A stretch of DNA of 63,777 nucleotides from Actinoplanes flavus (GCF_017592555.1 NZ_JAGFNS010000001.1:608819-672595); one strand, 5' to 3'. Shown: positions 8,912 to 16,903, counted from the stretch's first letter. The notes: generated by a model from the sequence alone, not told the origin. Translations and numbers: made by a program.

Positions 8912-9453
8912 GCCCCACCAGCAACCAAAGCCACCACGCCCCACCGGTGACCGAGGCCACCACGCCCACCGACGACCTTGGACGATCGCCCACCCCATGC
9001 GGTGGTCAAACGTCCAAGATCCCGCCACCCGACACCGCACCACCCACACCCAGCCCCACCGACCGCCACCAGCGGCCGAGGCCACCACCCCCCACCGGCG
9101 ACCTTGAGCAATCGCCCACCCCATGCGGTGGCAAAACGCCCAAGATCCCGCCACCCCGCACCCACCACCTACCCCCAGCGGCACCGGCCCCACCAGCAAC
9201 CAAAGCCACCACGCCCCACCAGTGACTGACGCCACCACGCCCACCGACGACCTTGGACGATCGCCCACCCCATGCGGTGGTCAAACGTCCAAGATCCCGC
9301 CACCCGACACCGCACCACCCACACCCAGTCCCACCGACCGCCACCAGCGGCCGAGGCCACCACCCCCCACAGGCGACCTTGAGCAATCGCCCACCCAATT
9401 CGGTGGCGAATCGTCCAAGATCCCGCCACCCGGCGCCCGCTACCCACGCCCAG
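8912..9453. repeat. Tandem duplication, 275-bp period
   Basis: The segment from about 8912 to 9178, with two hairpin units, recurs at 9187-9453 with few mismatches. For example, the GCAACCAAAG block is at 8921 and again at 9196. It is a recent segmental duplication inside the repeat island. Confidence 0.85.
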
Positions 9454-9539
9454 TACCACCCACAGTCAAAGCCGCCACCACCAGCAGCCAAAGCCGCCAC
9501 CAGCACCAGCACCAGCACCAGCAGCCAAAGCCGCCACCA

Positions 9540-9583
9540 GCACCGGCACCGGCACCGGCACCGGCACCGGCACCGGCACCGGC
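9540..9583. repeat. Second GCACCG microsatellite
   Basis: About seven GCACCG copies are preceded by a CACCAG-rich tract (about 9498-9540) and abut the hairpin unit at 9584. Confidence 0.9.
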
Positions 9584-9836
9584 GACCTTGAGCGATCGGC
9601 CACCCGATGCGGCGGTATAACGTCCAAGATCCCGCGAGTTGGCACCCCACCCACCCGCATCCGGCACCACCGGTCCCGCCTGGCGGCCGAGGCTGCCACG
9701 TCCATCGGCGACCTTGAGCGATCGACCCCCGGTTTCGGTGGCATGACGTTCAAGATTCAGGGCGCCTTAATCACGGCCCGACAAGCGAAGGCCCTGATGG
9801 CCTGGCCGCCCGCGGCGGGACCGTCCAGGTGGTGGC

Positions 9837-9911
9837 TGATCTTGTCCGGCTGGTCCTCAGTGCTGTCTCGGGGCTGCTGAGACGGCACTGACGGCCAGCT
9901 TGGCAAGATCA
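9837..9911. repeat. 75-bp imperfect palindrome ending TGATCTTG/CAAGATCA
   Basis: Arms of about 35 bp pair with roughly 27 matches around a short loop. The terminal 8 bp are perfectly complementary and contain the same GATCTTG/CAAGATC found at the ends of the 48-bp units. It lies 79 bp beyond the last unit and could be a longer relative of the same element family. Confidence 0.75.
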
Positions 9912-10109
9912 ACCACTGTCCGGACAGGCCCGGACCACTGAGCTCAGCCCGGCGGGCGCGGCACAGGCTTGCGCTGCAGCGACATCGCGGGGCGCCACGG
10001 AACAGCGAGGATTCGGCGGGTGCAGGGGCCGTCCGTACCGAGAAGGGGTTTGAAATGGATCCCGGGCCGTAAGCGCGCCCTCTCATGGAAAGGAACCGCC
10101 AAGCCGAAG

Positions 10110-10400
10110 CGCGACAGGCGGTCGAAGAGCGCGTCCATCCGAAGAGTGACAGGCGGCCGGAGGGCGGCGCCCCGCCGAAGAAGGGCCAGACGGCCGGAGG
10201 ACGGCGCCCGCCGATGAGCAACAAGCGGCCGAAGAGCGACGCCCGCCGAAGAAGGGCCAGCCGAAGAAGGCCCGGCCGAAGAGCGACGCCCGGCCGAAGA
10301 GCGACGCCCCGGCCGAAGATGACCCGGCCGAAGAGTGGCGGGCGGCCCGAGAAGGGCCGGGCGAAGAGTGGCGGTGAAGAGTGGCGGGCGGGTGGAGACG
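10110..10400. repeat. Degenerate 18-bp repeats
   Basis: Variants of CCGGCCGAAGAGCGACGC repeat with an 18-bp period, clearest at 10225-10330. On the minus strand they read as repeating S-L-F-G-R-A, but no start site or family supports translation. They end about 35 bp before the GntR gene stop. Confidence 0.7.
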
Positions 10401-10435
10401 GGTCGGGTGGAGGTGGCGGGCGGGTGGAGGTGCGG

Positions 10436-11128
10436 TCAGCGGACGGTTTCGGCTATGAATTCGAGGTGAGTGGCCGCTGCCCGGGTGGCGCCCTCGGCAT
10501 CGCGGGCGACCACGCAGTCGATGATGGCGCGGTGATCGGCGTCGATGCGGTTCCAGTAGTCGGCGGGGAGGCCGCCGGTCACCTCTTCGCCGTAGGTGGC
10601 TTCGTACAGCGGGAGGCTGACCAGCTCGAAGAGCGGGTTGCCGGTGGCCTTGGCCATCGCCCGGTGGAAGGCGGAGTGCGCCGCCATCATGGTGTCGAAG
10701 TCGTCGATCGCCGGGTCGAAGAGGGCGCCCCGCAGTTCGGTGAGGTGGCTGTCGGCGCGGCGGACGGCGGCCAGGCCGGCGGCCGGGACCTCCAGGGCGC
10801 GGCGGAGTTCTAGCAGGTCGGCGAGGCCGACGTCGGCGGAGTGGGCGAGCAGGGCGAAGCCGGTGGAGAGGCCGTCGGCGAGCTGGCCGGCGTCGGGGTG
10901 TGCGACGAAGCTGCCGCCGGTGACACCTCGTGTGGTGACGATGAGGTGCTGGCTGGCGAGGAGGCGGAGGGCTTCCCGCACCGTGCTCCGGCTGACGCCG
11001 ATCTTGACGCACAGCTCGGGTTCAGGTGGTAGTCGCTCGCCGGGTTGGAGGCGGCCGGATGTGATCTCCGCGCGTAACTCGTCGGCGAGCTGCTGGTAGG
11101 CGGGTGGGCGCACCGTTGAGCCGGTCAC
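10436..11128 (-). CDS. GntR/FadR-family transcriptional regulator
   Basis: This 230-residue regulator has an N-terminal winged helix-turn-helix (YQQLADELRAEITSGRLQPGERLPPEPELCVKIGVSRSTVREALRLL, residues about 11-57). The all-helical FCD ligand domain runs from about 95 to 230, with candidate metal/ligand residues in HSAFHRAMAKATGNPLF and the DHRAII segment. FadR-subfamily members sense organic acids or acyl-CoA. The ligand is unknown here. It has no obvious catabolic neighbours, and downstream lies the repeat island. Confidence 0.93.
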   Translation of the reverse strand: MTGSTVRPPAYQQLADELRAEITSGRLQPGERLPPEPELCVKIGVSRSTVREALRLLASQHLIVTTRGVTGGSFVAHPDAGQLADGLSTGFALLAHSADVGLADLLELRRALEVPAAGLAAVRRADSHLTELRGALFDPAIDDFDTMMAAHSAFHRAMAKATGNPLFELVSLPLYEATYGEEVTGGLPADYWNRIDADHRAIIDCVVARDAEGATRAAATHLEFIAETVR

Positions 11129-11166
11129 CCGTCCAGGTTAGGCCCTGATCCGCACCGGAAGACCGG

Positions 11167-11562
11167 CTAATCGACGCCCAACGCTCGGCTACTGGGTGGA
11201 AGAAGGATCAGCAATGCGGTCAGCGTGGCCAGGGCGAGCAGTCCGGCGCCGGCCCACTGCGGGCCGATCTGGAGGAGGAAGCCGCCGGTGGCGAGGAGGA
11301 AGAGCTGCACCACGATCGCCGGGCCGCGGGCCCGGGCGGAGCGCCGGCCGAGGGCGCGGGCCACCGCGAAGACGGCGAGCGCGGCCAGCGCGGACATCAC
11401 GGTGAGCGCGGCGGCGACCGCGACGGCGATGTCGCCGCTGGTCAGATCAAGGACGATCAGGTACGCGGTGAGCGCCACGAGTCCAGCGCACTGCAGGTAG
11501 AGCAGGCGGACCCCCCAGTCGAGGGTGGCTGCGTCGACGGTCACGGGCTTCTCACCGGTCAC
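11167..11562 (-). CDS. Four-helix membrane protein, unknown function
   Basis: This 131-residue protein has about four hydrophobic helices (YLQCAGLVALTAYLIVLDL, IAVAVAAALTVMSALAALAVF, a third near IVVQLFLLATGG, and a last AGLLALATLTALLILL). I chose GTG 11562 (VTGEKPVTVDAATLDWG). The frame extends to 11712, but that would overlap the divergent lipid kinase. No family was recognised. Confidence 0.7.
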   Translation of the reverse strand: MTGEKPVTVDAATLDWGVRLLYLQCAGLVALTAYLIVLDLTSGDIAVAVAAALTVMSALAALAVFAVARALGRRSARARGPAIVVQLFLLATGGFLLQIGPQWAGAGLLALATLTALLILLPPSSRALGVD

Positions 11563-11602
11563 CGCTGCACCATACCGACCGCTTCCGGGTAAGGTGCCGC
11601 GC

Positions 11603-12553
11603 ATGCGAGCGTTGCTGGTGGTCAACCCCCGGGCGACGACGACCAGCGAACGGGCCCGCGACGTGCTGGTGCGGGCGTTGCGCAGCGCGGTGGACCTGAC
11701 GGTGTCGTACACGGAGCGGCGCGGTCATGCCACGAGGCTGGCCCGGGACGCCGCCGAGAGTGGGATCGACCTGGTGGTGACGCTCGGTGGGGACGGCACC
11801 GTGAACGAGGCGGTGAACGGTCTGCTGACGGCGACGACCGCGCTCGACGGTCTGGCGGCGACTCCGGCGGACCGGCTGCCGGCGCTGGCCGTGGTTCCGG
11901 GCGGTTCGACGAACGTCTTCGCCCGCGCGCTGGGCATGCCCCGTGACTGGGCGGACGGGACGAGCGTGATCCTGGACGGGCTGCGCGACGGCCGGCATCG
12001 GGTGATCGGTCTGGGCCGCGCCGACGACCGCTATTTCTGTTTCACGGCCGGGCTGGGCTGGGACGCGGCGACCGTCCGCCGGGTGGAGCAGGCCCGGCTG
12101 CGGGGCCGTACGTCGACGCCGGCCCTCTACATACGCGCGACGTTCGGCCAGTTCTTCACCGGTCTGGACCGCAAGGATCCGCCGCTGGGCCTGGAGCGCC
12201 CGGATGAGACGCCGGACACCGGGCTGGCCACGGTGATCGTGCAGAACACCGCCCCGTGGACGTACGTGGGTGACCGTCCGGTCCATCTGAATCGGGACGC
12301 CTCGTTCGATCGGGGCCTGGATGTGACGGCTCTGCGCCGCCTGACGATCGCGGCCGGGGCGCGGACCGTGACACAACTCGCGTGGCGTAGCGGTGATCCA
12401 CACGGTAAACAGGTGTTACGTCTGCATGACATCGCGGAGTTCACCGTGGTGGCGTCCCGGCCACAGCCCTTCCAGCTGGACGGTGACTACCTGGGGGAGC
12501 GGCAGAAGGTGCACTTCGTGTCCGTTCCCTCGGCTCTGCGTGTGATCTGCTGA
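11603..12553 (+). CDS. Diacylglycerol/lipid kinase
   Basis: This 316-residue member of the DAGK_cat family phosphorylates a lipid (diacylglycerol or a related lipid) at the membrane using ATP. The catalytic N-terminal domain carries VVTLGGDGTVNEAVNGLL (about residues 56-73) and VVPGGSTNVFARALG. The C-terminal domain ends with QLDGDYLGE, the family's DGE-type motif. ATG at 11603 starts the conserved RALLVVNPRA. A longer frame from 11525 overlaps the divergent membrane gene. Confidence 0.92.
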   Translation: MRALLVVNPRATTTSERARDVLVRALRSAVDLTVSYTERRGHATRLARDAAESGIDLVVTLGGDGTVNEAVNGLLTATTALDGLAATPADRLPALAVVPGGSTNVFARALGMPRDWADGTSVILDGLRDGRHRVIGLGRADDRYFCFTAGLGWDAATVRRVEQARLRGRTSTPALYIRATFGQFFTGLDRKDPPLGLERPDETPDTGLATVIVQNTAPWTYVGDRPVHLNRDASFDRGLDVTALRRLTIAAGARTVTQLAWRSGDPHGKQVLRLHDIAEFTVVASRPQPFQLDGDYLGERQKVHFVSVPSALRVIC

Positions 12554-12699
12554 CGGCAGGGTACGAGTCTCGGCACGTGCTCACGATCCGTTACAGAAGC
12601 GCGGGCAAAAGGTCTGCGAGATGGCCGGGACCGTACTACATTGATGGGAGCGTTCGTCAACCGGCTCTGGCAGCAGCGGCGGAACCGGACATATGGGTG

Positions 12700-12715
12700 C
12701 GTGAGTCAGCTCACC
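12700..12715 (+). promoter_or_regulatory. CRP-like site 1
   Basis: GTGA-N6-TCAC (CGTGAGTCAGCTCACC) matches the core of the TGTGA-N6-TCACA consensus of CRP-family regulators. Confidence 0.5.
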
Positions 12716-12759
12716 CGCCGGGAGAAACTTCCAGCGCTACCCTTGACATCGCGTGAGTT

Positions 12760-12775
12760 CGTGAAAGCATTCACA
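12760..12775 (+). promoter_or_regulatory. CRP-like site 2
   Basis: CGTGA-AAGCAT-TCACA differs from the CRP consensus in one base. It lies 60 bp downstream of site 1 and 12 bp after TTGACA. M. tuberculosis whiB1 is known to be controlled by CRP (Rv3676) through two upstream sites. Confidence 0.6.
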
Positions 12776-12964
12776 AGCGATAAGAAGTAACCGGTTGCCG
12801 GTTGTGCGCGTTCCTTAATCCGGAAGCGCAAAACAGCACCAAACCCCAAAGCTTGCTGACGCATCGGTGAGCGTACGGGCACAAGCCGTCGCCGACCACT
12901 GCGCTCGCATATAGGTAAACAGCACTGTTTTCATTACCCCATCCGAAACAAGGAGTTTGCCGCC

Positions 12965-13219
12965 ATGGACTGGCGTCACGATGCGATCTGCCGCGACGAG
13001 GACCCCGAGCTGTTCTTCCCGATCGGGACGAGTGGTCCGGCGCTCCTGCAGGTCGAGCAGGCCAAGGCCGTGTGCCGCCGGTGCCCGGTGACCGAGGAAT
13101 GCCTCTCGTGGGCACTCGAGTCCGGTCAGGACGCCGGCGTATGGGGTGGGATGAGCGAGGACGAGCGGCGCGCCGTCAAGCGTCGTGGCGGTCTTCGGAT
13201 CAGCGCCCCCACCGCCTGA
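12965..13219 (+). CDS. whiB1: WhiB1-type iron-sulfur transcriptional regulator
   Basis: This 84-residue Wbl protein starts MDWRHDAICRDEDPELFFP, the WhiB1/WblE signature. It has four cluster cysteines: Cys9 plus CRRCPVTEEC. The G[VI]WGG turn (GVWGGMSEDERRAVKRR) and a basic C-terminal tail follow. WhiB1 binds a NO-sensitive [4Fe-4S] cluster and the primary sigma factor. AAGGAG lies 9 nt before ATG. Paired CRP-like sites precede it and a strong terminator follows. Confidence 0.95.
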   Translation: MDWRHDAICRDEDPELFFPIGTSGPALLQVEQAKAVCRRCPVTEECLSWALESGQDAGVWGGMSEDERRAVKRRGGLRISAPTA

Positions 13220-13511
13220 ATCAATCCCCCGCACAGCATTTGCGCCCCGGGCCGTACGGCACCGGGGCGTCTTGCTGTTTCAGGTTCTTCACAGCCACCA
13301 ACTCCAATGCGCGCTAATTTGATCACGGTACGTTTCCCCCACCCCACCGAAATGATCTCGAAATTCGGCCGTTGATGCTTTGCGTCGCGAGTCACACACA
13401 CTCCGCAATGGACGATCGGGATCGGGACGCCAATCGCATCAAGGCCGTCGCCGAACGCAGAGCGACAGTCGCGCAGAGTAGCGATCAATCCGACTGATTC
13501 TCAGCGATGTC
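13220..13511. other. Intergenic region between whiB1 and the cbiX-like gene
   Basis: After the whiB1 terminator, about 240 bp of relatively AT-rich sequence (13270-13511) shows no supported gene. A minus-strand frame (13126-13488) covers the terminator and antisense whiB1 and lacks coding character. Confidence 0.5.
13243..13269 (+). terminator. whiB1 terminator
   Basis: CGCCCCGG and CCGGGGCG form 8-bp arms around an 11-nt loop that itself contains the palindrome GCCGTACGGC. TCTTGCTGTTT follows. Confidence 0.75.
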
Positions 13512-14252
13512 TCAGGCGGCCACGGGCAGCGGCTCGCCCAGTACCGCCTCGGCCCGGGCACCGATCAGCCGGACCAGTTCCGGGGCGTCACCCAGCGGCT
13601 CGGCGGCGGCGACCGCCCCGGCCTCGACGGCCGCCCGTACGGCGGTGTCGTAGAGAAGCCCGGGCGCCAGGAAGTAGGCGGCCACCCCGACCCGCCGGGC
13701 GCCGGCCGCCCGCAGCCGTGCCACCGCCTCGCCGGAGCGGGCGCCGGGGCCGGAGGCGTAGGACACCGCGGACGGCAGCCCCAGACGCCGCCCCAGGGCC
13801 GCGGCCGCCGCGGCGACCGTCTCGCGTGCGGCGTCGTCCCGCGTGCCCGCGGCGGCCAGCACGACGGCGTCCAGGTCGTGGCGCGGGAGCCGCCGTTCGA
13901 GGGCGGCCAGCAGGAGCGGGGACGCCGGGCCGAGCACGTCGGTGGCGGTCACCGTGAGCGGGAGCGGCTCCGCCTCCCGGATCACCGCGGGCAGGTCCAC
14001 CCGGCCGTGGTAGGCGGCGGTGAGCAGCAGCGGCACCAGGGCCACGCGCCGGCCGGGCAGAGCGGCCAGCACGTCCAGCGGGCGGGGCCCGTCGTGATCC
14101 AGGTACGACGCCCGGACCGTCCAGTCGGGGCGGGCCCGCCGCACCGCCCGGGCCAGTGCCTCGGTCGACACCGCGGCCCGGGGGTCCCGGCTGCCGTGGG
14201 CCACCAGGACCACGGCCGGCCGGTGCGGGGAGGTCAGACGTGCAGACCGCAT
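13512..14252 (-). CDS. CbiX/SirB-like sirohydrochlorin chelatase
   Basis: This 246-residue two-repeat CbiX-family protein has the N-terminal metal-site segment VVLVAHGSRDPRA (His about residue 20) and the second-half segments VALVPLLLTAAYHGRVD and VGVAAYFLAPGLLYD. Such chelatases insert Fe2+ or Co2+ into sirohydrochlorin. Here it is the last gene of the sulfite-reduction operon, so delivery of siroheme to the upstream sulfite reductase is the likely role. ATG 14252 overlaps the end of cysH by 19 nt. Confidence 0.88.
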   Translation of the reverse strand: MRSARLTSPHRPAVVLVAHGSRDPRAAVSTEALARAVRRARPDWTVRASYLDHDGPRPLDVLAALPGRRVALVPLLLTAAYHGRVDLPAVIREAEPLPLTVTATDVLGPASPLLLAALERRLPRHDLDAVVLAAAGTRDDAARETVAAAAAALGRRLGLPSAVSYASGPGARSGEAVARLRAAGARRVGVAAYFLAPGLLYDTAVRAAVEAGAVAAAEPLGDAPELVRLIGARAEAVLGEPLPVAA

Positions 14253-14998
14253 TCGGTCTTCTCGAACATCGCCCAGCGGCCCGCGCGCGGGTCCTCGCCG
14301 GCCTTGGTGCGCCGGGTGCACGGCCAGCAGCCGATCGAGCCGTAGCCCTTCTTGAACAGCTCGTTGACCGGCACGTTCCACCGGCTGATGTAGGCGTCCA
14401 CGTCGGCCTGGGTCCAGGCGGCGATCGGGTTGACCTTCACCTTGCCCTTCTTGGCGTCGAACGCGACGACCGGCGTGTTGGCCCGGGTCGGCGACTCGTC
14501 GCGGCGCAGGCCGGTGGCCCAGGCGTCGTACTCGCCGAGGGCGCGCTCCAGCGGCTCCACCTTGCGCAGGAAGCAGCACTCGTCGGGGCTGCGGGCGAAC
14601 AGCCGGGGACCGTACTCGCCGTCCTGCTGGCCGACGGTCAGGCGCGGGCGGATCGAGCGGACGTTGACGTTCATCGTCCGGACCACCGTGTCCCGGACCT
14701 TCAGCGTCTCCGGGAAGTGCAGGCCGGTGTCCAGGAAGACCACGTCCACGCCGGGCGAGACCCGGGAGAAGAGGTGCGCCACCACGGCGTCGGCCATCGA
14801 GCTGGTGACACAGAACCGCGCGCCGAAGGTGTCGGTCGCCCACTTGGCGATCTCCTCGGCGGGCCGGCCCTCGAGCGTCTCGGCGGCCTCCAGCGCGAGG
14901 GCCTTCAGCTCGTCGGGTCTACGGCGTTCGGGATCCGCGCCGACGGCCGGGCCGCCCAGGTTGATCAGGCCCATACCCGCGGCGTCGAGGAGACTCAT
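14234..14998 (-). CDS. cysH: Assimilatory adenylylsulfate (APS) reductase, CysH family
   Basis: CysH reduces APS or PAPS to sulfite with thioredoxin. The 254-residue protein carries the paired-cysteine [4Fe-4S] motifs of APS reductases (ECCFLRK near residue 137 and GCWPCTRR near 229). The C-terminal catalytic ECGLHV is present. LDTGLHFPETL is the family nucleotide-binding segment. ATG 14998 overlaps the stop of the 52-aa zinc-ribbon gene (ATGA). A longer frame to 15067 would run through that gene. Confidence 0.93.
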   Translation of the reverse strand: MSLLDAAGMGLINLGGPAVGADPERRRPDELKALALEAAETLEGRPAEEIAKWATDTFGARFCVTSSMADAVVAHLFSRVSPGVDVVFLDTGLHFPETLKVRDTVVRTMNVNVRSIRPRLTVGQQDGEYGPRLFARSPDECCFLRKVEPLERALGEYDAWATGLRRDESPTRANTPVVAFDAKKGKVKVNPIAAWTQADVDAYISRWNVPVNELFKKGYGSIGCWPCTRRTKAGEDPRAGRWAMFEKTECGLHV

Positions 14999-15153
14999 GA
15001 CGAACTCACTCCCTTGGACAGAAGACCGATGAACTTGACCGAGAACACACGGGCACAGGAGTGGCACTCCCAGGCGCCGTGCGAGGACTCGTTGGGGCGG
15101 AGATCCTCCTCACCGCAGTAGGGGCAGTAGAGCGGAGCCTGCCGGTCGCTCAT
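14995..15153 (-). CDS. 52-aa zinc-ribbon protein of the sulfite-reductase operon
   Basis: This 52-residue product begins MSDRQAPLYCPYCGEEDLRP, then WECHSCARVF. Cys10/Cys13 and Cys30/Cys33 form two CxxC knuckles typical of a small zinc ribbon. It is framed by 4-nt ATGA overlaps with sir upstream and cysH downstream, which strongly supports translation and coupling. A similar short ribbon sits at the same place in Streptomyces sulfite-reduction operons, as I recall. Its role is unknown; a metal, redox or assembly helper for Sir/CysH is conceivable. It falls below common ORF length cutoffs. Confidence 0.88.
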   Translation of the reverse strand: MSDRQAPLYCPYCGEEDLRPNESSHGAWECHSCARVFSVKFIGLLSKGVSSS

Positions 15154-16844
15154 TTCAGGAGCTCCTCGTCGGCCCGCATCACCCAGTTGGCGAACGTCTC
15201 GCCCTGGTCGCGGCCGTCCAGGTAGTGCCGGGCGACGCGTTCCACGTACTCCGGAAGCTCTTCGGCGGTGGCCTTAAGACCACGGACCTTGCGGCCGAAC
15301 CCGGCGGTCTCGCCCTTGGCCATGCCCAGCGCGCCGCCCAGGTGGATCTGGAAACCCTCGACCTGCTCGCCGTGCGAGTTCAGGACGAGCTGGCCCTTGA
15401 GGCCGATGTCGGCGACCTGCGTGCGGGCGCACGCGTTGGGGCAGCCGTTGATGTGGATCGACAGGTCGGCGTCGAAGTCCTTGAGCCGGTCCTCGAGCCG
15501 GGCCACCAGCTCCTCGCCACGCGCCTTGGTCTCGACGATGGCGAGCTTGCAGTACTCGATGCCGGTGCAGGCCATGGTGCCGCGGCGGAAGGCCGACGGA
15601 CGGGCTTCCAGCCCGATGCCGCGGAGACCCGCGATGATCGGCTCCACCTGGTCGTCGGCGACATCCAGGACCAACAGCTTCTGGTACGCGGTGAGCCGCA
15701 CCCGCTCGGACCCGTGCTTCTCGACCAGGTCCGCCAGCTTCGTCAGCTGGGTGCCGGACGACCGGCCCACCACCGGGGCCGCGCCGATGTAGTTCCGTCC
15801 GTCGATCTGCTTGTGCACGCCGATGTGGTCGAGCGGCTTCTCCGGCAGCTCCGGAGCCGGGCCGTCGATCAGCGCGCGGCCCATGTACTCCTTCTCCAGG
15901 ACCTCGCGGAACTTCGCCACACCCCAGTCGGCGAGCAGGAACTTGAGCCGGGCGCGATGCCGCAGGCGGCGGTAGCCGTAGTCCCGGAAGATCCCGACGA
16001 CGCCCTCCCAGACGTCCGGGACCTCGGCCAGCGGCACCCAGACGCCGAGCCGCTCGGCCAGGCGCGGGTTGGTGGACAGGCCGCCACCGACCCAGAGGTC
16101 GAAGCCGGGACCGTGGTCGGGGTGGTGCACACCGACGAAGGCGATGTCGTTCGCCTGGTAGGGGCCGTCGGGCAGCCAGGAGATGACCGACTTGAACTTG
16201 CGCGGCAGGTTCGAGTAGCGCGGGTCGCCGACATACCGCTCGACGATCTCGTCGATCGCCGGGGTGGCGTCGATCACCTCGTCGGCCGAGACGCCGGCGA
16301 CCGGGCTGCCCAGCACCACGCGGGGGCAGTCGCCGCAGGCCTCGGTGGTCTGCAGGCCGACCGCCTCCAGCCGGCGCCAGATCTCCGGCATGTCCTCGAC
16401 CCGGATCCAGTGCATCTGGATGTTCTGCCGGTCGGTGATGTCGGCGGTGTCCCGGGCGAACTCGGTGGCGATGCCGCCGATGGTGCGCAGCTGGGCGAGG
16501 TTCAGCGCGCCGCCGTCGATGCGCACGCGGAGCATGAAGTACTCGTCCTCGAGCTCCTCCGGCTCCAGCACCGCGGTGCGGCCGCCGTCGATCCCGGCGC
16601 GCCGCTGGGTGTAGAGGCCCCACCAGCGGAACCGGCCGCGCAGGTCGGCCGGGTCGATCGAGGAGAACCCGCCGTGGGCGTAGATGTTCTCGATCCGGGC
16701 CCGCACGTTGAGCGGGTTGTCGTCCTTCTTGCTGCGCTCGTTGGGGTTGAGCGGCTCGCGGTGTCCGAGCGCCCACTGACCCTCGCCGCGCGCCTTGCGG
16801 GGGCGGGCGGTCGGCCTTGCAGCGGGAGTGTTGCTGGGCGCCAT
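15150..16844 (-). CDS. sir: Ferredoxin-dependent sulfite/nitrite reductase (siroheme)
   Basis: This enzyme reduces sulfite to sulfide by six electrons using siroheme coupled to a [4Fe-4S] cluster. The 564-residue protein has the two half-repeats of the family and the cluster/siroheme motifs ACTGIEYCKL (about residue 432) and NGCPNACAR (about residue 475). The sulfite-oriented context (CysH, CbiX) favours sulfite over nitrite. ATG 16844 has GGAGG 9 nt upstream; the frame remains open to 17039 but overlaps the leader peptide region. The stop overlaps the zinc-ribbon start. Confidence 0.93.
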   Translation of the reverse strand: MAPSNTPAARPTARPRKARGEGQWALGHREPLNPNERSKKDDNPLNVRARIENIYAHGGFSSIDPADLRGRFRWWGLYTQRRAGIDGGRTAVLEPEELEDEYFMLRVRIDGGALNLAQLRTIGGIATEFARDTADITDRQNIQMHWIRVEDMPEIWRRLEAVGLQTTEACGDCPRVVLGSPVAGVSADEVIDATPAIDEIVERYVGDPRYSNLPRKFKSVISWLPDGPYQANDIAFVGVHHPDHGPGFDLWVGGGLSTNPRLAERLGVWVPLAEVPDVWEGVVGIFRDYGYRRLRHRARLKFLLADWGVAKFREVLEKEYMGRALIDGPAPELPEKPLDHIGVHKQIDGRNYIGAAPVVGRSSGTQLTKLADLVEKHGSERVRLTAYQKLLVLDVADDQVEPIIAGLRGIGLEARPSAFRRGTMACTGIEYCKLAIVETKARGEELVARLEDRLKDFDADLSIHINGCPNACARTQVADIGLKGQLVLNSHGEQVEGFQIHLGGALGMAKGETAGFGRKVRGLKATAEELPEYVERVARHYLDGRDQGETFANWVMRADEELLK

Positions 16845-16903
16845 CTCGGCGTTCCTCCGGGTTCGTGGGCGCGCTGTGCCGCTCACGGCCCGTGGGAGGC
16901 TCG

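Larger units (their letters stand above)
8790..9757. repeat. Seven 48-bp stem-loop repeat units
   Basis: Units start at 8790, 8974, 9100, 9249, 9375, 9584 and 9710. Each is exactly 48 bp from GAYCTTG to CAAGAT(C/T). The outer 7-bp arms are complementary, and an inner CCCACC/GGTGG pair makes a second stem around a short loop. A degenerate core without the outer arms lies at 8581-8610. Spacers are low-complexity. Three consecutive pairs are spaced 126 bp start to start. The constant length, variable linkers and preserved arms resemble REP/MITE-like elements rather than plain tandem repeats. Confidence 0.85.
8371..10435. other. 2.1-kb gene-free repeat island
   Basis: All frames here are long only because of low-complexity C/G-rich repeats (poly-Pro/Thr/Ala or Arg/Gly translations). 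No ribosome site or family signature supports a gene. The island holds hairpin units, tandem duplications, hexanucleotide tracts, a 75-bp palindrome and 18-bp repeats, listed separately. Confidence 0.75.
12554..12964. other. whiB1 upstream regulatory region
   Basis: This 411-bp gene-free stretch is locally AT-richer than its surroundings. It holds two CRP-like sites (12700-12715, 12760-12775) and a TTGACA hexamer at 12743-12748. It also holds a CTTAAT hexamer at 12814-12819, TATAGG at 12910-12915, and the whiB1 ribosome site AAGGAG at 12950-12955. No ORF was supported. Confidence 0.7.

Noticed and set aside
8383..9670. Long overlapping frames in the repeat island (Pro/Thr-rich on plus, Trp/Gly/Val-rich on minus)
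   Set aside because: They are produced by C/G-rich repeats read in every frame, lack ribosome sites, and share hairpin units across frames.
9757..10224. Minus-strand frame of about 155 codons with repeated S-L-F-G-R-A segments
   Set aside because: The repetition is the 18-bp DNA repeat; there is no start signal or family, and the frame also covers a strong palindrome.
13126..13488. Minus-strand frame antisense to whiB1 and its terminator
   Set aside because: It covers a strong terminator and the antisense of a conserved gene, with no ribosome site or recognised motif.
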